Position numbers and translations under genes: made by a program
The notes under the pieces: generated by a model
Seen by the model: only the letters and a program-made list of their open reading frames with translations
What the model was told of the DNA's origin: nothing
Databases searched by the model: none
Shown: one piece after another, positions 12,305 to 22,959 of the stretch
How positions within the stretch are numbered: position 1 is the stretch's first letter
Layout of the letters: every line of letters begins with the position of its first letter
NCBI GenBank assembly: GCA_018398815.1
Contig: CM031614.1
Location: 46,390,873 to 46,454,872, forward strand
Reading direction: 5' to 3'
DNA: 64,000 nucleotides
Origin: Conus ventricosus
Taxonomy: Eukaryota > Mollusca > Gastropoda > Neogastropoda > Conidae

Positions 12305-13021
12305 TTACCTTTTTTTCCATGGCTTGGGGAATTTTTCTTGCGGGTTTGACGACGGGGGCACATTGGGGTCAATTCTCATGACGTATCTGGGAGGAAGCGT
12401 TCCCAGCTGGTCATCAAACAGGTCAGCGAACTCCTGGAGAATTTCCTCTCGAAAGGCGTCTTCCCCGTCAGTGCCTACTTCGTGAACCTTGTTGTCTAAC
12501 TCAATGGGTCCAAGTCGCAGAGAGTCATGCAACCCTAGGATAGGCGTAGCTTGTCTGTCAATGACCTGGAAGATGATGATCTCAGAGATGTTGCCAATCT
12601 TGCAGAGGAGGTCAACGGTACCTAAAGTGGAGAAGCGCTCTCCACCGTAGGCGATCAAGTTCACAGCTTTTTGTTTGTTGATGGCTTCCTCGGCCTTGAC
12701 CTGCTTGTAATACTGCAAGGGTACACTTTGCACCTGTATCGATTTTGAGGTCAATGTCTCTGCTGTTGATTGATGCTGTGCAGTGTATTTCATTCTTCTC
12801 AAGTTGTGTGAGAGACCATGTACTTCCCAGTCTTCCTCATGTTTCATTGTCGAATTCACTGCCGTCGTCGAGTACAGCATAAACATGTTTGATGACTCTC
12901 CTTCTTGGAGTAGACTTGCAGACTTTTGCAAAGTGATGCAGTTTTGAACAGAGGCACACTTTTTTCCATATGCCGGGCATGCTTCTTTCGAGGTGCATGA
13001 AAAGTGCCACAGTAGATGCAC
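12305..13021 (-). pseudogene. Protease region and pol start of the gypsy element
   Basis: The frame begins in the gag zinc-knuckle area (CPAYGKKC) and continues into an aspartic-protease-like region. Residues NLIAYGGERFSTLGTV and TPILGLHDSLRLG match the pattern that closes the protease domain in gypsy pol. The last part (FADLFDDQLGTLPPRYVMRI) is the linker before reverse transcriptase. The catalytic D-(S/T)-G of the protease is not clearly identifiable in any frame. Confidence 0.75.
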
Positions 13022-13735
13022 TTTCTTCCACTGTTTGGGGCATGTTTCACCTTGCTTTTCTGTGCGATGGCACTGACTTCTTGTTTTTCTGACACTTGTT
13101 CACTGTTTCTCTGCCGCTTCATGTATCTGACACAATGTATCGCCTTGTGTAGAGTGAGGTCTCTCTCTTTCAAAAGTTGTTTGCGCAATGAGTCTGATGC
13201 TACTCCACATACGATCCGGTCTCGGATCAAGGAGTCTTTGAGCGTGTCGAACTCACAGGTGTCGGCAAGGATTTTCAGAGACGTGATGAAGCTTTGGACT
13301 GTTTCACCAGCTGCTGGTACCTGACATTGAAGTTGTGTCTCTCTATGATGACATTTGTCATCGGATTGCAAAGCTCCTGGAACTTCCTCTTCAGATGGCA
13401 ACACTCTCACGGTTTTCTGCAGCTTGTGTGACTTCATTATCGGCATTTCTTATTTCGGCAGCGTAGGTGAAGGTTTTTTCTTTCTCGATGGCCTCTTTGC
13501 CGGCTAAATTGAGCAGAATGTATGCACGCGTGCGATCATTCTTGTCCCCATATGCAGCTTCAATGAAGATGTCAAATTCTGTTTCAAATGCTCTCCAGTT
13601 CTCAGCAACATTGCCTTCAAACGAAAGCGGTTGTGGTTTGCGCAAGCCTTCCATGTCTTTGGGTGTAGTGTATCTACCACTAAACCACAGCAAAGTTGAT
13701 GTTACTGTCGGAGTACAGAAAGTCACTTTAAGCAA
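12856..13735 (-). pseudogene. Gag of the gypsy element (frameshifted)
   Basis: Capsid-type protein. It starts near PKDMEGLRKPQPLSFEGNVA and shows NWRAFETEFDIF, GETVQSFITSLKILADTC and LIRDRIVCGVASD, typical gypsy Gag blocks. A C-terminal zinc knuckle starts CIYCGTFHAPRKKH, with its last Cys in another frame. Frame changes lie near 13330-13450. No family member was compared directly; the assignment rests on these motifs and on position next to the 5' LTR. Confidence 0.85.
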
Positions 13736-13818
13736 TTTGCCATTCCACTCTGCTCAGTCTTTATTATCAATGTCAAAACTTCACTTACTTCATTCAACTT
13801 GCACTGTTCCCATTTCTA

Positions 13819-13850
13819 GGTTGCAGGTTTGGATCCCACTTCTGCCACCA
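13819..13850 (-). other. Primer-binding site of the gypsy element
   Basis: Directly inside the 5' LTR the plus strand ends ...cacttctgccacca, which looks like a tRNA acceptor 3' end including CCA. The complementary minus strand begins tggtggcagaagtggg, a plausible tRNA primer site. The tRNA identity cannot be fixed from the sequence. Confidence 0.7.
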
Positions 13851-14006
13851 TGTAGACTTCCGTACATGCATAACACAGAAACTATTTCAGCTTGAATGAT
13901 GTGGTGGTTTTATTGACTCATTACGTTCGTACTTCGTCAGGCGGAAGTGACCTTCACACTTGCACGTCTTTTTAACCGAAGTCCCTAGGAATCTTATTTA
14001 TCTACA
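13851..14006 (-). repeat. 5' LTR of the gypsy element
   Basis: 156 bp, TG...CA ends, matching 8761-8915 apart from five single-base indels. In element orientation it is the 5' LTR and would hold the promoter. It is followed by the atcac target duplication at 14007-14011. Confidence 0.93.
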
Positions 14007-14349
14007 ATCACCAGGACCACAAACCACCAAGAAGTAAATGCAGGCTTACTCCAAAAATGACAAATGATTTTTTTAAAGCATGGTACTGACTGAAGACACT
14101 ATAAGACCTGAACTGGTTTAAATTACACTTGCTGAAATAGCGAAGATAAAATGTTTACAGGTGGCATCATTGATCAGTATATTGTTCTGTTTAAACTGAA
14201 TTTATTAGCATTGTTATTTTTACAACCCTTTGATCTATTTCCTTCTCATCCTACCCTTAATATAGATTCTGTTTCTGTACTCCCTCTCCCTCTTCGTCTC
14301 AATCCTTGATTGCATTAAAGTTTTCTGTCTCCTGACCCAATCCTTATCT

Positions 14350-14433
14350 CCCCCCCCCCCCCTCTCTCTCTCTCTCTCCTCTCTCTCCTCTCCTCTCTCT
14401 CTCTCTCATCTCTCTCTCTCTCTCTCTCTCTCT
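14350..14433. repeat. Poly-C and CT microsatellite
   Basis: Run of C followed by imperfect CT repeats. Confidence 0.95.
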
Positions 14434-15099
14434 CATTTCTGAACTATATAACAGCAATCCAGATGCAACTCTGTTAGATTGGATAGTCACATTGAATTAG
14501 ACGAAGACCAGCATAGCAAACTTTAAAGCCCCTGATACAGCATCTTTTTTCTTTTTCTTTTTTTTTTCAGTGTGAAGTCTGAAAGTAATGACTTAAACAT
14601 CATCACATAAAACAACATGGAAAACGTTTCATCATGAGAAAAAGATTAGCATGTTGGATAAATGTAATTTCAGTTTTATCTTTTACTCTCTCTTTTAAAT
14701 TTTTTTATTTGAATGAGAAAGAATGACTGAATGGGTGAAAGTACCTGAAAGCAATAGCCAGTTTAATGTAACCTAAAGATTATGAAAAAAAAAGTTTGAT
14801 TTCTTTCATCTTTCTTCCTCTTATGTATTTATGTTGTTTATTTATTTTGGTTGAACCCCCCCCCCCCCCCCCCCCCCCCCCTGAAAAAGATATACATACA
14901 TATAGATAGATATAGGTGTATATAATTACATTTCAATCTATCTTTCACTTATTGATTTGTGTCACTTGTTTGGGTTGAGATAAATATAGATGTATATTGC
15001 GTTTCAGTCTTTCTCTTCTTGATTTGTGTAGGTGGTTTTGGTTAAGACAAACCCTCTTCTCCCCCCCCCCCCCCCTTCCCTTTCCTCCTTTAAAGTAAA

Positions 15100-15102
15100 C
15101 AC

Positions 15103-15160
<58 letters not shown>
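15100..15160. repeat. CA microsatellite
   Basis: Nearly uninterrupted CA dinucleotides. Confidence 0.95.
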
Positions 15161-15161
<1 letters not shown>

Positions 15162-16784
15162 CAATATTGACTTTATGATTGACCACTAATCAGTTGGTGT
15201 TGATTCACTTTTCTGTTCTTTGATTTGGAGCAGCTAGTTTATATCAATCTATACAGTCATATTGCAGGTCTGTGTGGATTATGAAGTTAAGGTTTTTGTA
15301 ATTGCAAACTGCAAGGGAAGTTACTCAAACTACCGAAGTAGATGATGATTTAGCTTTCTTAGTTTAACATTGTACATAAAGTATGTGCTCGATGATTAAT
15401 ATAATCTTTAAATGATATATTATTACAAGTGAATGATAGATTGGCTAAACAGATTGTACCACAGTTTTGGAAAGTGGAGCATATAGAACTTGACTTGACA
15501 TGCAAGGTTTTATTGTGACTTTTGTGCATTCTTAAGTAAAGAATATAACGCAGTCAATCACACTTGAGAAACCGTAACTTTACTTTTGGTGAAAAACTTG
15601 TAAATACTTTGAAAATTAAATGTTGACATTATGATACTTTGAAAATTAAATGTTGACATTATAAAGGACTGTCCTTTATTTTGAAGATTATGTTATTTGG
15701 CACTGATGACTGAATATGCCAGATGTTAACCATTTTAACTAGGAAATTTTTCTATAAATGTAGAAGGAAGAGAAAACAAAACCTATTATACACCTGAAGA
15801 CATAAATGGAAAAGCATTTTACATGACGGAGTTGAATTATGCAAGGTTTGTGCAACAGAAATATTTAGATGGCTAACATAAGGCAAAAAAAAGTTACTTT
15901 TTGATGGTTAATTAGGTGTTTAGAGGCTTTAATCATGCCTTATTGAATGACATAGAGATTGAATGATGGTTATAATATCAATATGTTTTTTGTTCCGAAT
16001 GTCATGACATATTTGTGAGATTGTATGTGAGCAGTTTTAATATGAGTTTGTAACATGTAGCATGCTGTCACTATTGCACATTTGAATCTTTTTTTTGTGT
16101 GCATGCTTATCAAAGAACACATTAAAAAAAAAAAAATTTTAAGACTAAAAAGAAAATGAATAAGCATTGAAAGTGAACTTTTCCCCCTCAAGAATTATGA
16201 AAACTATTTCTTTTTTCTTGATACATTATCATGTAAAATGAGTACAGGATAGAAGAAAATAGATAATATTATAGCCATGTAAGTATATTCACTGTAGATG
16301 AGATGTGTGATCTAGTTTTTTTACTAGATTTTGTGTGGTTTAGTATGAATCTGACAAGGGATTATGCAGTAAGAATAACTAACTACTCTGATTAATGCAG
16401 AAATTAAGAACTTCCATCCTCATTGCTCAGCAAGTAGTATGAGACGTGACTGATCCTCTTAAAAGGAAAAAAAAGTGGAATATCTAGTCTGTAAGTACAG
16501 TAGTTGTTAGTTATGTTTGTGGTTTTTGTTAAGATTTCCAAACAAGTCATTAGTTATATATCTCCTGTCGCTGTTAGCCTTGTCAGTTATTTGGACACTT
16601 CTGATGAAGTATTGAAATAAAGAAAAATAGATCTCTTTCTGCTGGTTTGCTTGTTTCAGAATGAGATGTCCATATCAGTTAGATTTTTTTTCTTTTCTTT
16701 TTTTACTTCCACATTTTTTTTTTTCTTCTCTAATGCTACATTTGGAAGTCAGGTCCTCAGAATAGGATGGATAGGTACTTTTCC

Positions 16785-17345
16785 TCAGAGCCTCTGCAGA
16801 CTCATACAGTTTCTTTTGAGCAGCGGTGGGGAATCAGCCATGTCTCCTCCCTCAGTCCCTGGAGGGCCCCTGCAGTCTTGAATAATGTGCTCTGTGTTCT
16901 GTCCAGTTTCTCCACAGTTGCAGAGGGGGTCAAGCACAAGGTGGAGGCGTCTGTACTGGTGGTAGTTCAGGCAGGTGTGCCATGTCCATAGACTAAACAT
17001 GATGACCTTTTTTCTGCCTGTTCAGGTGTACAGTTGCCGCCACTGTGGTGTCGTGTGATGGTCCTCACTTTTGTAAGGCTGACACTATTGCTTTTTTCAT
17101 CCATTGTGCTAACTTTGCCATTCTGTCGGCCTCTTTGTTCCTTTGGATATCTATGTTGGAGGATGGAGGAGATACACTACTAGTAACAATGTCTGTCAAG
17201 AGCATCTGATGATTTTCATTGCCCCTTACTGGTGTGTTTGTTTGCCTGCAGTCAATGAATGATTGTAGGCAGTCAATTTTGACTGTGTCATAAGGAAGTG
17301 CAATTCTCAAAATGTTTGTTACAGTAAGAATCGGGGCCTCCACCT
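16785..17345 (-). mobile_element. Non-LTR retrotransposon 3' remnant (RNase H and Cys motif)
   Basis: Two degenerate minus-strand frames in the right order for the ORF2 end of an I/Jockey-like LINE. 17065-17343 resembles a cellular-type RNase H end (IDIQRNKEADRMAKLA, where intact copies have G-N-E-x-A-D). 16785-17000 has the terminal Cys motif (LCNCGETGQNTEHIIQDC). Stops and frame changes separate them; reverse transcriptase is missing. An old, dead insertion in the presumed intron. Confidence 0.7.
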
Positions 17346-17538
17346 CAGCTCAGAAATCGAAAACAGTAGAGACTGGCTTTAGTGCTACTCTTGCCTGGCT
17401 TAGTCATAATGTTGGAGAAACAGTTCTGCTCATCCTGTCTGAACTGTGTTACTGTTAGTGTTTTGGTTGGTTATTTTTGTGCTTTAAAGTATTTAAGATG
17501 TGCTTAAAACTTGACTGTTTTGTCACGTACATTTTCAG

Positions 17539-17640
17539 GAGCTGGCCACGGTAACTAAAGAGCTGAATCAAATCAGAGATCACCTGTTAGAACGGGAGGA
17601 GGAGATAGCAGAACTGAAGGCAGAGCGCAATAACACCCGG
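17539..17640 (+). CDS. PPFIA: Liprin-alpha exon: ELATVTKEL...AERNNTR
   Basis: Encodes 34 residues, with [20 protein letters not shown] and LKAERNNTR, the near-invariant segment at the start of the liprin-alpha coiled coil. The acceptor is ttttcag. The expected phase-0 end after cgg is followed by taaca rather than gt; the only GT splits the cgg codon (cccg/gtaaca), which would not join in frame to the next exon. One missing G in the run (cgg-gtaaca) would restore both frame and donor. This exon is close to the protein N-terminus, so only one or two coding exons are missing upstream. Confidence 0.93.
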
Positions 17641-18798
<1,158 letters not shown>

Positions 18799-18873
18799 GT
18801 TCGGGAAAGGTTAAGAGTGGCATTGGAGAGAGTACAGCAGCTTGAAGAGGAACTGGCGACAGCCAATCAAGAG
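18799..18873 (+). CDS. PPFIA: Liprin-alpha exon: VRERLRVALERVQQLEEELA
   Basis: 25 codons, VRERLRVALERVQQLEEELA then TANQE, a coiled-coil segment that follows HKALDEK in all liprin-alphas. Phase 0 at both ends, acceptor ctgtaacag, donor gag/gtgaga. I chose the second of two identical acceptors (18798), because splicing at the first (18738) would read VINLKFDISVL and then stop. Confidence 0.95.
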
Positions 18874-19466
18874 GTGAGATTTGAACTCTACAGAATCACA
18901 GATGCAAGATGAAAAAAAGAAACTTACTGTAAACTCATTCAGACACAAGAGTGTTCTTATTCAGGTTCCTTTCCTTTGAAGACTTGTATTTCTGGGGTTA
19001 TTTGTATTTGTTTCTTTGTAAATGTTGATTTACCTCCTTCCTTAGACTTGTTCCAGCTGTACACCCACAGATTTCTGGGTTTTTTGAGAGATTCCATTGG
19101 AATGTTTTCAGTTCTGTCAAGAGTAGTGTTTTCTTTAAAGAGACAAAGAAAAAAATACATGGAAAATGAAAACAGATATTAAAAGTTGATTTTTTCCCCC
19201 GTTGTTTCCAGATTTTTGTATCTGATATTTACAATGGTAAAAGGTCATAAAGCCCTTAAAACAGCATAGTCTTTTGTGAATTTCTCTTGATTATTGGGAG
19301 GGAGGATGGTAGGATGTGATGTGAAATTGCCTTTTTTGTGACTTGTGCTATGTTATTTTGATGTTTGAGATAAATTGGAATGGATCAGCCAGATATTTGC
19401 CGATAGCAATTCTCTAGGTTGTAAACCATGAAAGAGAATAACATGATAGTGATTCATATGTTGCAG
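18874..19466 (+). other. Liprin-alpha intron, nothing recognised
   Basis: AT-rich intron without recognisable repeats. The acceptor at its end is atgttgcag. Confidence 0.6.
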
Positions 19467-19610
19467 TTGTTCACGCTGCGTGAGATGCAGAGCAAGTCAC
19501 GCCATTCTAGCGGAAGTGCAGAGGATGGCGGGGTGAAGAGGGCAGGGTCCCTAGACAGTGCTGCTGGGGCGGATGGGGATGGCCAGCCTGGCCCGTCGTC
19601 CCACCCCAAG
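19467..19610 (+). CDS. PPFIA: Liprin-alpha exon: LFTLREMQSKSRHSSGSAED
   Basis: 48 codons, phase 0 at both ends, no frame problem. It starts LFTLREMQSKSRHSSGSAED and becomes Gly/Ser/Asp-rich (VKRAGSLDSAAGADGDGQPG, PSSHPK). This is the variable low-complexity insert between the first and second parts of the coiled coil in this family; its Ser content makes it a candidate phosphorylation and length-variation site. Donor aag/gtcagt. The exon end and donor are the first unit of the repeat array in the following intron. Confidence 0.9.
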
Positions 19611-20560
19611 GTCAGTTCACTTACTGTTCATTCCAAACACTAAACAGCTCTCCCTTTCCACTTGTAGTCTCCTCAATCATTAATCATTCTCACCCAAATT
19701 CCTTACCCTGGCAGCCAAACTGATCCACCTCAAGGTCTGTTCACTTACTGTTCATTCCCAACAAAACTGCTCTCCTTTTCTACTCCTAGTCTCCTCATTT
19801 ATTACCCACTATCACCCAAATTCCTTACTCTGGCAGCCAAACTGACCCACCTCAATGGTCTGTTCACTTACTGTTCATTCCCAACAAAACTCCCCCCCCC
19901 CCCCCCCCCCCCCCTTTCTACTCCTAGTAATCCTCATTCATTGCCCATTCTCAGCCAAATTCCTTACCCTGGCAGCCAGACTGACCCACCTCAAGGTCTG
20001 CTAATTCATCTTTCTTTCCCAGGCAAATTGACCACCAGACTGTAAAAGGTTTGCTTATTCATTGCCCCGTCAAATTATCTTGTCTTGGTATACCAAGGTC
20101 TGTATATTCTTTGTTCATTCTCAGCTTATCTGCCTCAGTCTCGCACACCAGTACCTGTTCAGTTTTTGTCCATTCCCAACAGAAATGCTGTATGCTTCCA
20201 CACCAGTATGTGGTCATTCTTTGTCCATTCTCAGCCAAACTTCCCAATTTCACATCGCAAGGTTTGCATATTCCACACTGTTCTGTATCCATTCCTAACT
20301 AGACTGCCATAATTTGCTCATGGTAGTTAATTCCCAGCCAGACTCTCCTGTCCTTGCACCCCATAGTCATCCATTCTTGACCAAATGCTTGTCTTCACAT
20401 TCAATTGAATTTTCATTCTTGGTCGGTTGTATGTCAGTTCCCTGGCCATATTGCCCTACGCTTACATTTAAAAGTGTGCTGATTTTTTGTTCATTTCAGC
20501 CAAATTGTCCTGCTCTTACAACCCAGATGTGCTCATTCTTTGTTCATTCTTAACTATACT
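19603..20560 (+). repeat. Minisatellite grown from the exon donor junction (~126-bp unit, decaying)
   Basis: The sequence spanning the exon end and donor (ccccaaggtcagttcacttactgttcattcc) recurs as cctcaaggtctgttcactta at about 19728 and 19848, with caaattccttaccctggcag in each unit, period about 120-126 bp. Further right the units decay to shorter motifs (ttgtccattctcagcc, ttcattctcagc) up to about 20560. A poly-C run (about 19892-19914) interrupts the third unit. Confidence 0.8.
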
Positions 20561-20927
20561 GCTCCACTCTCACACTCTGCATATGCAGAATTTCATTGGC
20601 CTGGGCTTTAGAATTGCAGCTTAACAAAATTGGCAGCTATGGTGTACGTACGTTTAGGTTTTGTTTAAAGAAGAAACCTGATTGATTTAGTATATTTCTT
20701 TTTAACCCTGTTGATTGTCTTTACATATGTGAAAATCTGTATCCATGTTCACACGTGCGCACAGGTGTGTGTGTGATCACTTTTCTTTCTTTCTTTTTTT
20801 TTTTTAAAGTCATTTTTCTTGTTTTTAAAACAATCTTAACTGGGCTATTGACTATTATACAATTAATAATGTAGAACATAAACTTATAATAAGCAAGATG
20901 AAATTATACTGTTATATTTTCCTTCAG
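20561..20927 (+). other. Rest of the liprin-alpha intron
   Basis: AT-rich sequence with a short GT tract and a CTTT/T-run, ending in acceptor ttttccttcag. Confidence 0.6.
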
Positions 20928-21150
20928 CGCCTCTCCAATGGCTCCATGGAACCAGACTCGGACGTCACGCGAGTCATTGAGCTCCAGGATACTGTGGAGA
21001 AGCAGAACACAGAGCTGACCTCATCAAGGACACGTGTCCTTGAACTGACCAATCGTGTGCACAGAGCTGGAGGAAAATCTCAGCACTGCGCAGAAGGACC
21101 TCAGCAAAGCTCAGGAACAACTGGTCAAACTCCAGAGAGATCTCAGAGAG
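20928..21150 (+). CDS. PPFIA: Liprin-alpha exon: RLSNGSMEPDSDVTRVIELQ
   Basis: Coiled-coil exon: RLSNGSMEPDSDVTRVIELQ, DTVEKQNTELTSSRTRVLEL, then in another frame TELEENLSTAQKDLSKAQEQ and LVKLQRDLRE. Length 223 nt, one more than 74 codons. The extra base lies in cgtgtgcacagag at about 21058-21060. Removing one base restores the V-T-E-L-E-E run found in the family. Donor gag/gttggt, phase 0. Confidence 0.94.
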
Positions 21151-21155
21151 GTTGG

Positions 21156-21157
<2 letters not shown>

Positions 21158-21205
<48 letters not shown>

Positions 21206-21345
21206 CTCACTGAGTGTGTGTGTGTGTGTTGTGTGTGTGTGTGTGTGTGTGGGTGTCTCAGTTTCTCACTCTGTGCACAGTGTGTGTGTGTGTCTGTCTC
21301 TCTCTGTGTCTTGTCTGTCTCTCTCTCCCTGTCTCTCTCTCTCTG
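21158..21345. repeat. GT/CT compound microsatellite
   Basis: GT and CT tracts starting 8 bp after a liprin-alpha splice donor. Confidence 0.95.
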
Positions 21346-21544
21346 AGTTGTGATATGTCTTGCCTCCCGCCCCACTCCAATTCCCAGTTTATCTCTTTTT
21401 CTTTTTCTTCCCCATTTTGCAATTGCATAACAGCTTGTATATGTAAAAGATGCGAGAAATGAAAGAGGGCCATCTGATTGCACAACAGTTGTGGCCATTT
21501 AGGACTTAAGGGTTTGAATTGAACATAGTTCAAACCTTATGGTC

Positions 21545-21705
21545 TTTTTTCTTTTTCTACATATGCGGAGTGATACTCCTTCAGACACTCCCTGTATAGA
21601 CAGGCAAGGATTAATCCCATCTACCCAACAAAGGGAGAGGCGTTTCATGTGTATGGCCATTTTTTACCCTGCCATTAAGGCAGCCGCGCTCCAACTTCGG
21701 GATTT
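21545..21705 (-). mobile_element. SINE fragment (same family as 43720-44107)
   Basis: gatactccttcagacactcc, ctgtatagacaggca and taaggcagccgcgctccaac match the left part of the element at 43735-43835 in the same orientation. The tRNA-like head is absent, so this is a 5'-truncated minus-strand copy. Confidence 0.75.
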
Positions 21706-21857
21706 ATAGTCTATTCAAACCTTATCGTCAATATACCTGTCATAATTAACACAGACAAATGCTTCTCTATCCCACGTTGTCTCTGCTTAGTCTTCTGTTC
21801 CATCTCCTTACAATATGCAGTCTTCTCTTTCAACCTGTTGTTTCTTACTTTGTGCAG

Positions 21858-22004
21858 TCTCAGGCACAGAAAGAAGACCAGGAGGAGAGAATAGCCACCT
21901 TGGAAAAGCGGTACCTGAATGCCCAGCGAGAGTCGACGTCTGTGCATGACCTCAACGACAAACTGGAGAATGACGTGGCCATGAAAGACGCCCAGATCAA
22001 AGCT
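21858..22004 (+). CDS. PPFIA: Liprin-alpha exon: [20 protein letters not shown]
   Basis: 49 codons, phase 0 both ends, intact. [20 protein letters not shown] and [21 protein letters not shown] correspond to one of the most conserved coiled-coil stretches of liprin-alpha (the family has ITTLEKRYLAAQREATS and [11 protein letters not shown] at this place). Donor gct/gtgagt. Confidence 0.97.
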
Positions 22005-22340
22005 GTGAGTACTGTCCACAGATGTGCAGTTGAAGGAATTCTACACAAATTCTCTGTTGATTGTTGAGAGGAATGGGTGTGTGGTTTTGCTGTAGGCCTC
22101 TTGATGTGGGTAGGTAGGCTGCTAGAAATTTGTTAACCCACATGTTTGATTTGGTTAGTTCCGCGTCCTTGTAAAGACCCCACTCTTTAAAGGATTATAT
22201 GTACGTATATATATATATATTTGTTGAAGGGGATTGTAGAGAAGTTGTTTCTAGATGTCACATTATCACAGATCATTTTGGGGAGGAGGTGGTATGTTTT
22301 CCCAATTTTGTGAACATATTTTGTAAACTTTCTTCAATTG

Positions 22341-22518
22341 GTGGACCATAATGTGCTTTGGAAAATAGAAAGAAAAGAAAAAGATACAACACAGGGCCTA
22401 GGGTGCAGGTAGGACCCACAGAAGTACTGTCGCCAACCACACTTCTCTGGGTCCTACCCATACCTTCGGGTGTATCTTTTCCTTTTCTTTCTGTTTTCCA
22501 GAGCACATTATGGTCCAC
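22341..22518. repeat. Perfect-context inverted repeat (hairpin), 78-85-bp arms
   Basis: Arm 22341-22425 (gtggaccataatgtgctttg ... aggacccacagaagt) is the reverse complement, with few differences, of 22441-22518 (acttctctgggtcctaccca ... cattatggtccac), with a ~15-bp loop. Part of the arm (acacccgaaggt, aggacccagagaag) also occurs in the duplicated block at 44877 and 45387, so this is a foldback copy of an interspersed repeat. Confidence 0.85.
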
Positions 22519-22959
22519 AAATCGGACCTACTGATATCTCAAGACAAAATCAATTTCACCCATATACAAGGTACTTGGGAATATAACGCATATTAATTTC
22601 ACCATAAACAAAAGTGCATTTAGCAGTCGTATGTCTGAAATACCTGAAATGTAAATAATATTACAAAGTTGACCATACATGAGCACATAGAGCTGAAGCA
22701 TTGTGTGGTGTGCATGTTGCACTGCTGTGTGCCAGAGCTATCAAGCTTTGAGCTGAGTTGACACAGACACAGCCGAGTGCCAGAACTAATACTTCATACA
22801 TGGGACATTTCCAAATGGAAGACACTAGTATTAGAATTTGAGGAAATAATATTGCCCTGTCCTTAGGGAAGGTATGGTTCATCTTGTACATAGAGAAATG
22901 GATGTCACGTGACAGATATGGTCAAAGAGGTTCTGAAGGAAGCAGGAAGGACACCAGAA

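Larger units (their letters stand above)
8761..14006 (-). mobile_element. Ty3/gypsy-type LTR retrotransposon, full length
   Basis: Complete 5.25-kb element on the minus strand. It is bounded by near-identical LTRs (8761-8915 and 13851-14006, both tgtaga...tctaca) and by a perfect 5-bp target duplication, atcac, at 8756-8760 and 14007-14011. Inside the right LTR the plus strand reads cacttctgccacca, the 3' end of a tRNA with CCA, as expected of a primer-binding site. Inside the left LTR, the minus strand has a purine tract, gagaaggaaga. Gag, protease, reverse transcriptase, RNase H and integrase follow in gypsy order. No envelope gene is seen. The coding region is interrupted by several frame changes. 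Because the LTRs differ only by single-base indels, some or all of these may be sequence errors in a young, possibly intact element. Confidence 0.95.
14012..16784. other. Non-coding DNA with microsatellites and one small duplication
   Basis: No exon recognised. It contains a C run and CT repeat (about 14350-14433), a C run (about 14858-14881), a CA repeat (about 15100-15160) and an exact ~29-bp tandem duplication (tactttgaaaattaaatg unit) at about 15604-15660. Probably an intron of the liprin-alpha gene upstream of the first visible exon. Confidence 0.55.
21151..21857 (+). other. Liprin-alpha intron: microsatellites and a SINE fragment
   Basis: GT and CT repeats fill 21158-21345 directly after the donor. 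A fragment of the tRNA-headed SINE family follows at about 21545-21705. The acceptor is ctttgtgcag. Confidence 0.75.

Noticed and set aside
9635..14006. Envelope gene that would make the LTR element retrovirus-like
   Set aside because: The region after integrase contains only a Pro/Ser-rich tail; no signal peptide or transmembrane frame is seen.
20928..21150. Programmed ribosomal frameshift in the coiled-coil exon
   Set aside because: No slippery site, and similar one-base discrepancies occur in many other exons.
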